Positions 7,995 to 15,712 of a stretch of 64,000 bases of DNA are shown piece by piece. The position numbers were made by a program, and so were the translations under genes. The first letter of the stretch is position 1. Each line of letters opens with the position of its first letter. The stretch comes from Qipengyuania_B sp965214525 (GTDB lineage Bacteria; Pseudomonadota; Alphaproteobacteria; Sphingomonadales; Sphingomonadaceae): contig OZ243959.1 in assembly GCA_965214525.1 (NCBI GenBank), forward strand, positions 2,294,001 through 2,358,000, written 5' to 3'. Under the pieces are notes generated by a model. It was not told where the DNA came from. It searched no databases and saw only the letters and a program-made list of their open reading frames with translations.

Positions 7995-10900
7995 ATGGAC
8001 ATTGCCGGTTATCTCGAAAAGGTGAGCGCCAAATACGCCAGCGGTCAGGCGACCGAACACAGCTATCGCGGGGCGCTGGAGGCGCTGTTCCAGTCCATCG
8101 ATCCGGCGATCGAGGTCATCAACGAACCCAAGCGATCCGAAGGCGGGATGCCCGACTTCCTGTTCCAGCGCAAAGGAGTCGCGTTCGGATGGGCGGAAGC
8201 GAAAGACCTGCCCAAAGACGTCATCAAGCTGAAAGGATATTCGGTCGAACAGCGCAAGCGTTACGAGGCGGCCTACCCCAACCTCCTCTACACCAACGGT
8301 GTCGATTTCGAGTTTATCCGCGACAAGGAGGTCTTGCACCACACCTCCATCGCCAGCTTTGTCGGCGATCTGGGCGGCCTGCAACCCCTCCCCGACAGGT
8401 TCGGCGAACTGGAGCGACAGCTTAAGCTATTCGCAGAAGCGAAACCGATCAGCATCCGCAGCGCGCCGAAGCTGGCCGAAATTATGGCGGCCAAGGCGGC
8501 GATCATAAAGGACGAAGTCGGCATCGCGCTGGAGAAAGACCTAGAGTTCCGCAGCGGGCTCGGACGTCAATTCAACACCTTCAAGGACAATCTGCTGCCG
8601 AACCTGACGCCGGGCGAGTTCGCGGACATCTATGCCGAGACGATCACCTACGGCATGTTCGCCGCGCGGCTGCACGACGACACGCTGGAAACATTCAGCC
8701 GGCAAGAAGCTCTGGAGAAGCTGCCCCGATCAAACCCGTTCCTGCGCGGCCTGTTCCAGTATGTCGCGGGCTACGATATTCCGGAACGCCTAAAATACGT
8801 CGTCGATGACCTGGCGCAGGTGCTGCGCGCCAGCGACCCCCATTCGCTTTTCGCCGATTTCGGCAAGTTCACCGCGCGCAACGATCCCTTCATCCATTTC
8901 TACGAAGACTTCCTCGCCGCCTACAACCCGAAAAAGCGCAAGAGCCGGGGCGTCTGGTACACGCCCGAACCGGTAGTAGATTTCATCGTGCGCGCGGTGG
9001 ACGATGTGCTGAAGACCGAATTTGGCATCGCGGACGGGCTGGCCGATACCGGCAAGGTGACGGTAGACTGGGATACGGGCGAGACGAAGAACGGCAAGCC
9101 GGTGACGATCAGGAAGGACGTGCACCGCGTGCAAGTCCTCGACCCGGCGACAGGCACCGGCACCTTCCTCGCCAAGACGGTGCAGACCATTGCCGACCGG
9201 GTGAAGGCGCGCGCGCCGGGCAAGTGGTCGTCCTATGTCGAGCAAGACTTGCTGCCGCGTCTGCACGGGTTCGAGCTATTGATGGCGAGTTACGCCATGT
9301 GTCACATGAAGCTGGACATGCAGCTGACCGAGAGCGGCTATGTGCCGAGCGCCGCACCGCCGCGCCTGTCCGTCTGGCTGACCAACGCGCTGGAACCTGC
9401 CGAGCGCGAGGTGAAGGATTTGTTCTTCCAGCAACTTGCCGACGAAGCGCGCGGCGCAAGCGAGGTGAAGCGCCAGACGCCGATCATGTGCGTGATCGGG
9501 AACCCGCCGTATTCGGGACATTCATCCAATTTTGGCGATTGGATCGAAGGACTGATGGCTGACTATAAAGTCAGCCCCGAATTGAAGCGCCCAGCGCAGG
9601 CCAAGTGGCTATCGGACGACTACGTTAAGTTTATTCGGATGTCGGAACAGATGGTTGCGAAAAATGGGCATGGAGTGATGGGCCTTATTACCAATCATGC
9701 TTATCTGGATAACCCCACGTTTCTTGACATGAGGTCGCACCTTAGAGAAACGTTCGATAGCATCCATATTGTTGATTTGCATGGCAATTCGAAGCGCAAA
9801 GAAATCTGTCCGGACGGAAGCCCTGATAAAAATGTTTTCGATATTCAGCAGGGCGTAGCGATCATCATCGCCGTCAAACGATTGAATTCCAAACCGGATA
9901 AACTGGATGGAGCAACAGTCAGGCATTCAGAGTTGTGGGGTAAACGCAAAGCAAAATACGCAGTTTTGAAAGAGGCAGACCTAACATCGTTGCCTTCTGA
10001 AGATGTCACTCCGAAAGCTAAGCCTTGGAGATTCAAGCCAACTAACGAAGAAGCGGAAAAATCTTACTTGCGCGGATTTTCGACCGCAGACCTATTCTCT
10101 CCGAATGGAAGACCCGCCCCAGGGATCGTTACAACACAGGATCAATTTGCGATTTCGTGGACCGCGTCTGAGGCTATCGGGAAGGTAGAGAAATTGTTGG
10201 CGTCTCCAACCGAAGATGATGCACGGAAACACTTCCGTTTGTGTTCAACTACCCAATGGAACTTTAAAAACGCAAAAAAGGAGTTATCAATAGACAGCAG
10301 TAAAGAACGTCTAGCTTTTTTATCCTACCGTCCCTTTGACAATCGTTGGACGATTTATGATCCGCATGTGGCAGTACACCGACGCGAGCGAGTTATGAAT
10401 CATTTTTACGGACGAATAAATCTCGGTTTGGCAACAGCCCGCAGCAACAAGAATCCTGCCGCTGATCATTTTTTCATCACTGATAAAATATCGGAAACAA
10501 AGTTTGCCGAAAGAAGCACACAGTCTGTCAATCTTCCCCTCTACCTCTACCCCGATGACAACACCGACCAATCCGACGCGCTCGGCCCAACCGAACGCAC
10601 CCTCAACCTCGACCCCAGGCTGTACGCCGCCATCTGCGAGGCTGCTGGGATCGACCCCGCCGATACCGATATGGCGCGGCAGCAATCCTCCCCATCGCCA
10701 GATGGGGAGGGGGACCATGCGCAGCATGGTGGAGGGGTAAACTCCCGACACGACAGCGAAGAAGACCCCTCCACCACCTTCGGTGGTCCCCTTCCCCCCG
10801 CTTCGCGCGGGGAGGATTTCCGCGCCGCCACCGGCGATGCGCGGCCGAGCGAGGTCAAGGTGTTCGACTATCTTTACGGCGTGCTGCACTCGCCCGATTA

Positions 10901-11342
10901 CCGGCGCACCTTCGCCGAATTCCTCAAGATCGATTTCCCGCGCATTCCCTATCCGGCCAGCCCCGAGGTGTTCGCCCATGTCAGCGAAAAGGGCGAGGCG
11001 CTGCGACGGCTGCACCTGATGGAACCCGCCGCCATCGGCGAGGCGCCCTATCCCTTCATGGGCGAAGTGGCAGAGGGGGAAGAAGACAGCGTGGTCACCG
11101 CCGCCCATCCGAGATACACAAACACCCGCGTCTACATCAACAAGGCCCAGTATTTCGAAGGGGTGCCGCAAGTGGCTTGGGAGTTCTATATCGGCGGCTA
11201 CCAGCCCGCGCAGAAATGGCTGAAGGACCGCAAGGGCCGTGCGCTATCCTATGACGATATCCGGCATTACCAGAACATCGTCAAAATCCTGCTCGAAACC
11301 GACCGGATAATGCGGGAGATCGAGCTACCGCTACCAAACTGA
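7995..11342 (+). CDS. Type IIG-like restriction-modification enzyme (fused nuclease and N6-adenine methyltransferase)
   Basis: A 1115-residue single-chain enzyme. The N-terminus shows a PD-(D/E)xK nuclease core: E44, P53-D54, and E68-A69-K70 within GWAEAKD. The methyltransferase core follows, with motif I DPATGTGTF (about residue 382) and motif IV GNPPYSG (about 502), typical of N6-adenine (gamma-class) methylases. The stretch around 9600-10550 is clearly more AT-rich than the rest and probably holds the target-recognition domain, a common sign of transfer or recombination. ATG 7995 follows AGGGGA. No separate specificity, helicase or controller gene is adjacent. Residues about 898-941 are encoded by a palindromic repeat. 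Alternatively it could act only as a solitary methylase. Confidence 0.85.
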   Translation: MDIAGYLEKVSAKYASGQATEHSYRGALEALFQSIDPAIEVINEPKRSEGGMPDFLFQRKGVAFGWAEAKDLPKDVIKLKGYSVEQRKRYEAAYPNLLYTNGVDFEFIRDKEVLHHTSIASFVGDLGGLQPLPDRFGELERQLKLFAEAKPISIRSAPKLAEIMAAKAAIIKDEVGIALEKDLEFRSGLGRQFNTFKDNLLPNLTPGEFADIYAETITYGMFAARLHDDTLETFSRQEALEKLPRSNPFLRGLFQYVAGYDIPERLKYVVDDLAQVLRASDPHSLFADFGKFTARNDPFIHFYEDFLAAYNPKKRKSRGVWYTPEPVVDFIVRAVDDVLKTEFGIADGLADTGKVTVDWDTGETKNGKPVTIRKDVHRVQVLDPATGTGTFLAKTVQTIADRVKARAPGKWSSYVEQDLLPRLHGFELLMASYAMCHMKLDMQLTESGYVPSAAPPRLSVWLTNALEPAEREVKDLFFQQLADEARGASEVKRQTPIMCVIGNPPYSGHSSNFGDWIEGLMADYKVSPELKRPAQAKWLSDDYVKFIRMSEQMVAKNGHGVMGLITNHAYLDNPTFLDMRSHLRETFDSIHIVDLHGNSKRKEICPDGSPDKNVFDIQQGVAIIIAVKRLNSKPDKLDGATVRHSELWGKRKAKYAVLKEADLTSLPSEDVTPKAKPWRFKPTNEEAEKSYLRGFSTADLFSPNGRPAPGIVTTQDQFAISWTASEAIGKVEKLLASPTEDDARKHFRLCSTTQWNFKNAKKELSIDSSKERLAFLSYRPFDNRWTIYDPHVAVHRRERVMNHFYGRINLGLATARSNKNPAADHFFITDKISETKFAERSTQSVNLPLYLYPDDNTDQSDALGPTERTLNLDPRLYAAICEAAGIDPADTDMARQQSSPSPDGEGDHAQHGGGVNSRHDSEEDPSTTFGGPLPPASRGEDFRAATGDARPSEVKVFDYLYGVLHSPDYRRTFAEFLKIDFPRIPYPASPEVFAHVSEKGEALRRLHLMEPAAIGEAPYPFMGEVAEGEEDSVVTAAHPRYTNTRVYINKAQYFEGVPQVAWEFYIGGYQPAQKWLKDRKGRALSYDDIRHYQNIVKILLETDRIMREIELPLPN
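10686..10816. repeat. Nested palindromic repeat element inside the type IIG gene
   Basis: The ends are perfect inverted repeats TCCTCCCC (10686-10693) and GGGGAGGA (10809-10816). Inside, TGGAGGGGT (10730-10738) pairs with ACCCCTCCA (10765-10773), and two local hairpins are present: ACCATGC-GCA-GCATGGT (10714-10730) and ACCACC-TTC-GGTGGT (10773-10787). The whole is read through in frame as a low-complexity Ser/Pro/Gly/Asp-rich stretch unlike the flanking protein. It shares the CCTCCCC...GGGGAGGGGGACC core with the element at 63491. Confidence 0.85.
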
Positions 11343-11345
11343 GGG

Positions 11346-12215
11346 CTAACCCAGCAACCGCTGCGCCATTGCCCTGACTTCGGCGCCCATGTCGTCACGT
11401 TGCAGGGCCAGGGCCAGGGTCGCCTCGACGAAGCCTGCCTTGCTGCCGCAATCGTAGCGGTTGCCCGCGAAGGTCACGGCGTGGAACGGCTGGCTGCCGA
11501 TCATCCTGGCCATCGCGTCGGTCAGCTGGATCTCGCCGCCCGCGCCCTTGCCCTGGTCCTTCAGCACGCCCATCACCTCGGGCTGGAGGATATAGCGGCC
11601 CGACACGATCTTGTTCGACGGGGCATCGGCGACCTTGGGCTTTTCCACCAGCCCGGTCACTTGCGTCAGCGCGCCGCGCGCCTCGCCCGGCTGGATGACG
11701 CCATAGGACGAGACCTCTTCCATCGGCACTTCCAGCACGGAGATCAGATTGCCGCCGACCTCTCCATAGGCCTCCACCATCTGCTTCATGCAGCCCGGCT
11801 CGCCCACCATCAGCTCGTCGGGCAGCAGGATGGCGAACGGATCGTCGCCCACGATGGCGCGGGCGCACCAGATTGCGTGGCCAAGCCCCAGCGGCACCTG
11901 CTGGCGCACCGTGATGATGTCGCCCGGCGTGGCTCTCGTGGGGTCGAGGACGGACAGGTCCTTCCCGCGTTCCTCCATCGTCGCTTCCAGTTCGAAGGCG
12001 ATGTCGAAATGTTCGACGATGGCGGTCTTGCCGCGCCCGGTGACGAAGATGATCTGCTCGATCCCGGCTTCGCGCGCCTCGTCCACGGCATACTGGATCA
12101 GCGGGCGATCGACGATGGGCAGCAATTCCTTGGGGATCGCCTTGGTGGCGGGAAGGAAGCGGGTGCCGAGCCCGGCGACGGGAAAGACGGCTTTCTTGAT
12201 CGGCTTGGCAGGCAT
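11346..12215 (-). CDS. galU: UTP--glucose-1-phosphate uridylyltransferase
   Basis: A 289-residue GalU that makes UDP-glucose from UTP and glucose-1-phosphate for surface polysaccharides and other glycosylation. The N-terminal nucleotide-binding signature FPVAGLGTRFLPATKAIPKE is intact, and VEKP and GRYILQPEVM blocks follow as in the family. ATG 12215 has a strong AAGGGGG ribosome-binding site 7 bp upstream; the open frame continuing upstream lies antisense to murA and is not used. It converges on the restriction-modification gene with a 3-bp gap and is divergent from murA. Confidence 0.95.
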   Translation of the reverse strand: MPAKPIKKAVFPVAGLGTRFLPATKAIPKELLPIVDRPLIQYAVDEAREAGIEQIIFVTGRGKTAIVEHFDIAFELEATMEERGKDLSVLDPTRATPGDIITVRQQVPLGLGHAIWCARAIVGDDPFAILLPDELMVGEPGCMKQMVEAYGEVGGNLISVLEVPMEEVSSYGVIQPGEARGALTQVTGLVEKPKVADAPSNKIVSGRYILQPEVMGVLKDQGKGAGGEIQLTDAMARMIGSQPFHAVTFAGNRYDCGSKAGFVEATLALALQRDDMGAEVRAMAQRLLG

Positions 12216-12350
12216 TGTCGGACCCCCTTGTGATGCGTGTGAAGCGCCCGGCGGCGCGGAAAGGCTTGGCCTTTCGCAGGGAATGGTCGAGCGGGCAATC
12301 GGTGCCCCGGTATTTGCCTTGGACGCGGCGATGGCTAAAGGATTTGGGGT

Positions 12351-13634
12351 ATGGACAAACTCATCATCCGGGGCGGCAATCGCCTGTCGGGCAGCGTGCC
12401 GATATCGGGCGCGAAGAATTCCGCGCTGACCCTGCTGCCGTGCGCCCTGCTGACGGACGAGCCGGTGACCTTGCGCAACCTGCCGCGGCTGGCCGATATC
12501 GACGGCTTCCAGCACCTGATGACGCAGTTCGGCGTCGCCCATACCATCCAGGGCAAGCGGCCGGACGATTTCGGGCGGGTGGTGACGCTGGAGGCGACCC
12601 GGGTGACGTCCACCGTCGCGCCTTACGAACTCGTGCGCAAGATGCGCGCGTCGATCCTGGTGCTGGGCCCGATGCTGGCGCGGGCGGGGGAGGCGACGGT
12701 GTCGATGCCCGGCGGTTGCGCCATCGGCAACCGGCCGATCGACCTGCATTTGAAAGCGCTGGAGGCGCTGGGCGGGCGGATCGAACTGGCGCAAGGCTAC
12801 GTCAAGGCCAGCGCGCCCGATGGCGGGTTGCCTGGCGGCGACTTCACCTTCCCAGTGGTGTCGGTGGGGGCGACGGAGAATGCGATCATGGCCGCCGTGC
12901 TGGCGAACGGCGTCAGCCGCCTCTCCAACGCGGCGCGCGAGCCGGAGATCGCCGATCTGTGCAAGCTGCTCGTCGCGATGGGCGCGGCGATCGAGGGGGT
13001 GGGCACGTCCGACCTCACCATCCACGGCGCACCGCGGCTGCACGGCGCGACCTACCGGGTGATGCCCGACCGGATCGAGGCCGGCTCCTACGCCTGCGCG
13101 GCGGCGATCACCGGGGGCGAGGTGCGGCTGGACGGAGCGGACGGCGACGACATGGCGGCGACGCTTCACGCGCTGCGCAATATCGGCGTGCATGTGGACA
13201 GCGACGCGCGCGGCATCACCGTGGCGGCCAATGGTGCGCTCAAGGCGGTGAACCTGGCGACCGCGCCCTATCCCGGCCTCGCCACCGACATGCAGGCGCA
13301 GTTCATGAGCCTGCTGACCAAAGCGGACGGGACCAGCTTGCTGAAGGAGACGATCTTCGAGAACCGGTACATGCACGTGCCCGAACTCATCCGCATGGGC
13401 GCGCGCATCGAGACGGAGGGGCGCACCGCGGTGGTGCGCGGGGTCGAGCGGCTGAACGGGGCACAGGTGATGGCGACCGACCTGCGCGCCTCGATGAGCC
13501 TTATCATCGCGGCCCTGGCGGCGGAGGGGGAGACGCAGGTGCGGCGCATCTATCACCTCGATCGGGGATATGAGCGGCTGGAGGAGAAGCTGGCGCAGGT
13601 GGGCGCCGATATCGAACGGGTAGGCGACGATTGA
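12351..13634 (+). CDS. murA: UDP-N-acetylglucosamine 1-carboxyvinyltransferase
   Basis: A 427-residue MurA, the first committed step of peptidoglycan synthesis (enolpyruvyl transfer from PEP to UDP-GlcNAc). The N-terminus MDKLIIRGGNRLSGSVPISG with the catalytic Lys of GAKNSAL, and the PGGCAIGNRPIDLH loop with the PEP/fosfomycin-reactive Cys, are both present. An AAAGGA ribosome-binding site precedes the ATG. Length and all blocks fit the family. The 135-bp gap shared with galU should hold both promoters. Confidence 0.96.
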   Translation: MDKLIIRGGNRLSGSVPISGAKNSALTLLPCALLTDEPVTLRNLPRLADIDGFQHLMTQFGVAHTIQGKRPDDFGRVVTLEATRVTSTVAPYELVRKMRASILVLGPMLARAGEATVSMPGGCAIGNRPIDLHLKALEALGGRIELAQGYVKASAPDGGLPGGDFTFPVVSVGATENAIMAAVLANGVSRLSNAAREPEIADLCKLLVAMGAAIEGVGTSDLTIHGAPRLHGATYRVMPDRIEAGSYACAAAITGGEVRLDGADGDDMAATLHALRNIGVHVDSDARGITVAANGALKAVNLATAPYPGLATDMQAQFMSLLTKADGTSLLKETIFENRYMHVPELIRMGARIETEGRTAVVRGVERLNGAQVMATDLRASMSLIIAALAAEGETQVRRIYHLDRGYERLEEKLAQVGADIERVGDD

Positions 13635-13642
13635 GCGCGTTC

Positions 13643-13684
13643 GCCCCCGATAAGGGGCGCGTCCGCAAGCCTGCGATCGGGGGC
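13643..13684 (+). repeat. Inverted repeat after murA
   Basis: GCCCCCGAT (13643-13651) pairs with ATCGGGGGC (13676-13684) over a 24-nt loop. No T-tract follows, so it may be a factor-assisted terminator or an mRNA-stabilising hairpin. Confidence 0.4.
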
Positions 13685-13714
13685 TAAGGCGACTCCCTTC
13701 GCGCGATGCGCTTC

Positions 13715-13740
13715 GGAACAAGCGCTGCCTCACGCGGGTT
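13715..13740 (+). promoter_or_regulatory. Possible EcfG-type (general stress) promoter
   Basis: GGAAC (13715-13719), 17 bases, then GGTT (13737-13740), close to the GGAAC-N16/17-CGTT form of alphaproteobacterial EcfG promoters. It would start transcription at or just before the ATG at 13749, which has no Shine-Dalgarno sequence, consistent with a leaderless mRNA. One base of the -10 differs from consensus. Confidence 0.35.
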
Positions 13741-13748
13741 GCAATCCC

Positions 13749-14114
13749 ATGATCGGCAAAACCACCTGGGCTATCGCGGAAGGCTACATCCCGTCAGAAG
13801 GGATCGACGATCCGGACGGCGCCTTCATTTCCCACGAAACCGCCTGTATCTTGAACGCCAACGACGAGGACGCCAAGGTCGAGCTTATGATCTATTTCAA
13901 GGATCGCGAGCCTGCCGGCCCCTATCGCGTCACGGTCCCGGCCCGCCGTACCCTGCATCAGCGGTTCAACGATCTCGCCGATCCGGCCGTTCCGCGCGAC
14001 ACCGATTACGCCTGCCTCATCCGGTCCGACAAGCCGATCATCGTGCAGCATACCCGGCTCGATTCGCGCCGTTCGGAAGTTGCCCTGCTGTCGACGATGG
14101 CGTTTTCCCAATAG
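13749..14114 (+). CDS. Sensory rhodopsin transducer (ASRT) family protein
   Basis: A 121-residue soluble protein closely matching the Anabaena sensory rhodopsin transducer family (PF07100) along its whole length: TTWAIAEGYIP near the start, FISHETACILNANDEDA, YRVTVPARRT, HQRFNDL, and IIVQHTRLDSRRSE near the end. In Anabaena this protein is a small tetrameric beta-sandwich that binds the sensory rhodopsin and DNA. No rhodopsin gene occurs in this window, and many bacteria carry rhodopsin-less homologues, so the role here is unknown; sugar or nucleic-acid binding has been suggested for the family. No ribosome-binding site is seen. Gluconokinase begins 14 bp downstream. Confidence 0.85.
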   Translation: MIGKTTWAIAEGYIPSEGIDDPDGAFISHETACILNANDEDAKVELMIYFKDREPAGPYRVTVPARRTLHQRFNDLADPAVPRDTDYACLIRSDKPIIVQHTRLDSRRSEVALLSTMAFSQ

Positions 14115-14127
14115 GCGATAGGGCGTA

Positions 14128-14628
14128 ATGCCTGCGATACCGCCGATCGTCGTCATGGGGCCGAGCGGTTGCGGGAAATCGACCTTGGGCCTTGCCTTGG
14201 CAGCGAAGCTCGATCGGCCGTTCATCGAAGGCGATGCGCATCACCCCGCCAGCAATATCGCCAAGATGGCTTCGGGCCAGCCCTTGTCCGAGCCGGACCG
14301 CAAACCGTTTCTCGAAAATGTGGGCAAGGCTATCCAGCGCGCGGGAACGGCGCCGGTCGCAAGCTGTTCCGCGCTGCGGCTAACGCATCGCGACCATCTG
14401 CGCCAATATGCGCCCGATCTGCTGTTCGTCTGGATCGATGTTGCCGCAAAAGAACTTGCACAGCGGGTTGCGGCGCGGACCGGGCATTTCATGCCGGCCG
14501 TTCAACTTGCCGATCAGATCGCGCTGTTCGAACCCCCGACCCCGCCCGAAGCGTTCATCTTGGTCGATGGCACCCTGCCGACTTGCGCCCAGGTGGAGCT
14601 CGTCACCCGGCGTCTTGCGGAACGCTGA
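14128..14628 (+). CDS. gntK: Gluconokinase (GntK type)
   Basis: A 166-residue P-loop kinase converting gluconate to 6-phosphogluconate for the Entner-Doudoroff or pentose-phosphate routes. Walker A GPSGCGKST is at residues 11-19, followed by EGDAHHPASNIAKMASGQPL, the signature of GntK-type gluconokinases, then SCSALR and the GHFMP lid region. Length fits the family. It lies 14 bp after the ASRT-family gene on the same strand and probably shares its transcript. Confidence 0.9.
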   Translation: MPAIPPIVVMGPSGCGKSTLGLALAAKLDRPFIEGDAHHPASNIAKMASGQPLSEPDRKPFLENVGKAIQRAGTAPVASCSALRLTHRDHLRQYAPDLLFVWIDVAAKELAQRVAARTGHFMPAVQLADQIALFEPPTPPEAFILVDGTLPTCAQVELVTRRLAER

Positions 14629-14642
14629 CCCTCATCCGTCCA

Positions 14643-15614
14643 TCACGCCCTTGCAGGGAGGACTTCCCGCCCGAACACGTCGATGAACTGGTCTTGCTGC
14701 GGCCCGACATGGTGCAGATAGGCCTCGTCGAAACCCAGATCGGCCAGGTTGCGCAGCGCATCCGCATAAGCGCCGGTATCGCTGGACATGATGATATGGC
14801 CTTCAAGATCCTCCGGCCGCAGGGTGCGCGTCACCGCTTCGAATTGCGCCGGCGTGCGCAATTCTTCCGCCGGGGCGGGCGGCACGATGTTGTATCGCCA
14901 GTGGTCGTAGGCGATCCGCCGCGCCTCGGCATCGCTGCCCGCCAGCGACAGATGGACCTGCACCGCCAGCCGCTTGCCCGTGCCGCCGCCGCTATGGAAT
15001 GCGTCGATCATCTCGCGCAACCGGTCGGTGGCGGCATAGACAGTGACCAATCCATCTGCCCACGAACCGAGCCATTCCGCCGTTTCCGGCGTCAGCGCTG
15101 CGCCGATCAGCAGGGGTGCATCGCTTTCGGGCCGGGTGTAGAGATGCGCCTGTTCGATGCGGATCGGCTCGTGCCGCGTCACCGTTTCCCCCGCCCACAA
15201 TGCGCGCATGATGTCCGCGCCTGCCTGCAGCCGCCGGTTGCGTTCCGGCTTGGGCGGCCAGGGTACGCCCGTGATCTGTTCGTTCAATGCCTGTCCGCTG
15301 CCCAGCGCCATCCATTGGAAACGCCCCGGAAACATCCGCGCCAAAGTCGCCCCGGCCTGCGCCACGATGGCCGGATGATAGCGATAGCCGCCCGGAACCG
15401 CGAGTGTTCCGAACGGAATGGAGGTCGCCTGCATCGCGGCCCCCAGCCATGACAGGGTGAACCCCGATTGGCCCTGCTTGTCGCTCCAGGGGTGGAAGTG
15501 TTCCGACGACATGGCCGCCTGAAACCCTGCGTCTTCTGCCTTCTGGACAAGGCGCAGCAATTCTTCGGGCGGGAATTGCTCGTGCGAAGCGTGATAGCCG
15601 ATCCTGATAGTCAA
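14643..15614 (-). CDS. LLM class flavin-dependent oxidoreductase (TIGR03885-like)
   Basis: A 323-residue luciferase-like TIM barrel. The N-terminus IGYHASHEQFPP, the segment SSEHFHPWSDKQGQSGF and the block GSGQALNE are characteristic of a non-F420 LLM subfamily annotated as TIGR03885. It probably uses FMN; the substrate is unknown. The start is a TTG (15614) with AAGGAG almost abutting it, which is unusually close; no better in-frame start is seen upstream. It is divergent from the GH13 pair. Confidence 0.8.
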   Translation of the reverse strand: MTIRIGYHASHEQFPPEELLRLVQKAEDAGFQAAMSSEHFHPWSDKQGQSGFTLSWLGAAMQATSIPFGTLAVPGGYRYHPAIVAQAGATLARMFPGRFQWMALGSGQALNEQITGVPWPPKPERNRRLQAGADIMRALWAGETVTRHEPIRIEQAHLYTRPESDAPLLIGAALTPETAEWLGSWADGLVTVYAATDRLREMIDAFHSGGGTGKRLAVQVHLSLAGSDAEARRIAYDHWRYNIVPPAPAEELRTPAQFEAVTRTLRPEDLEGHIIMSSDTGAYADALRNLADLGFDEAYLHHVGPQQDQFIDVFGREVLPARA

Positions 15615-15712
15615 ACTCCTTCGATGACGACTATGAAATGGGAGGCGCGTTCGACGGTTCCTCGGAACGGACCTAGCGGCTTCACGCTTGGTTAGGGAAA
15701 CGTGAACAGGAG

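Noticed and set aside
12216..13733. Upstream extension of the galU frame across murA
   Set aside because: The galU start at 12215 has a strong ribosome-binding site and standard N-terminus; the extension is antisense to murA.
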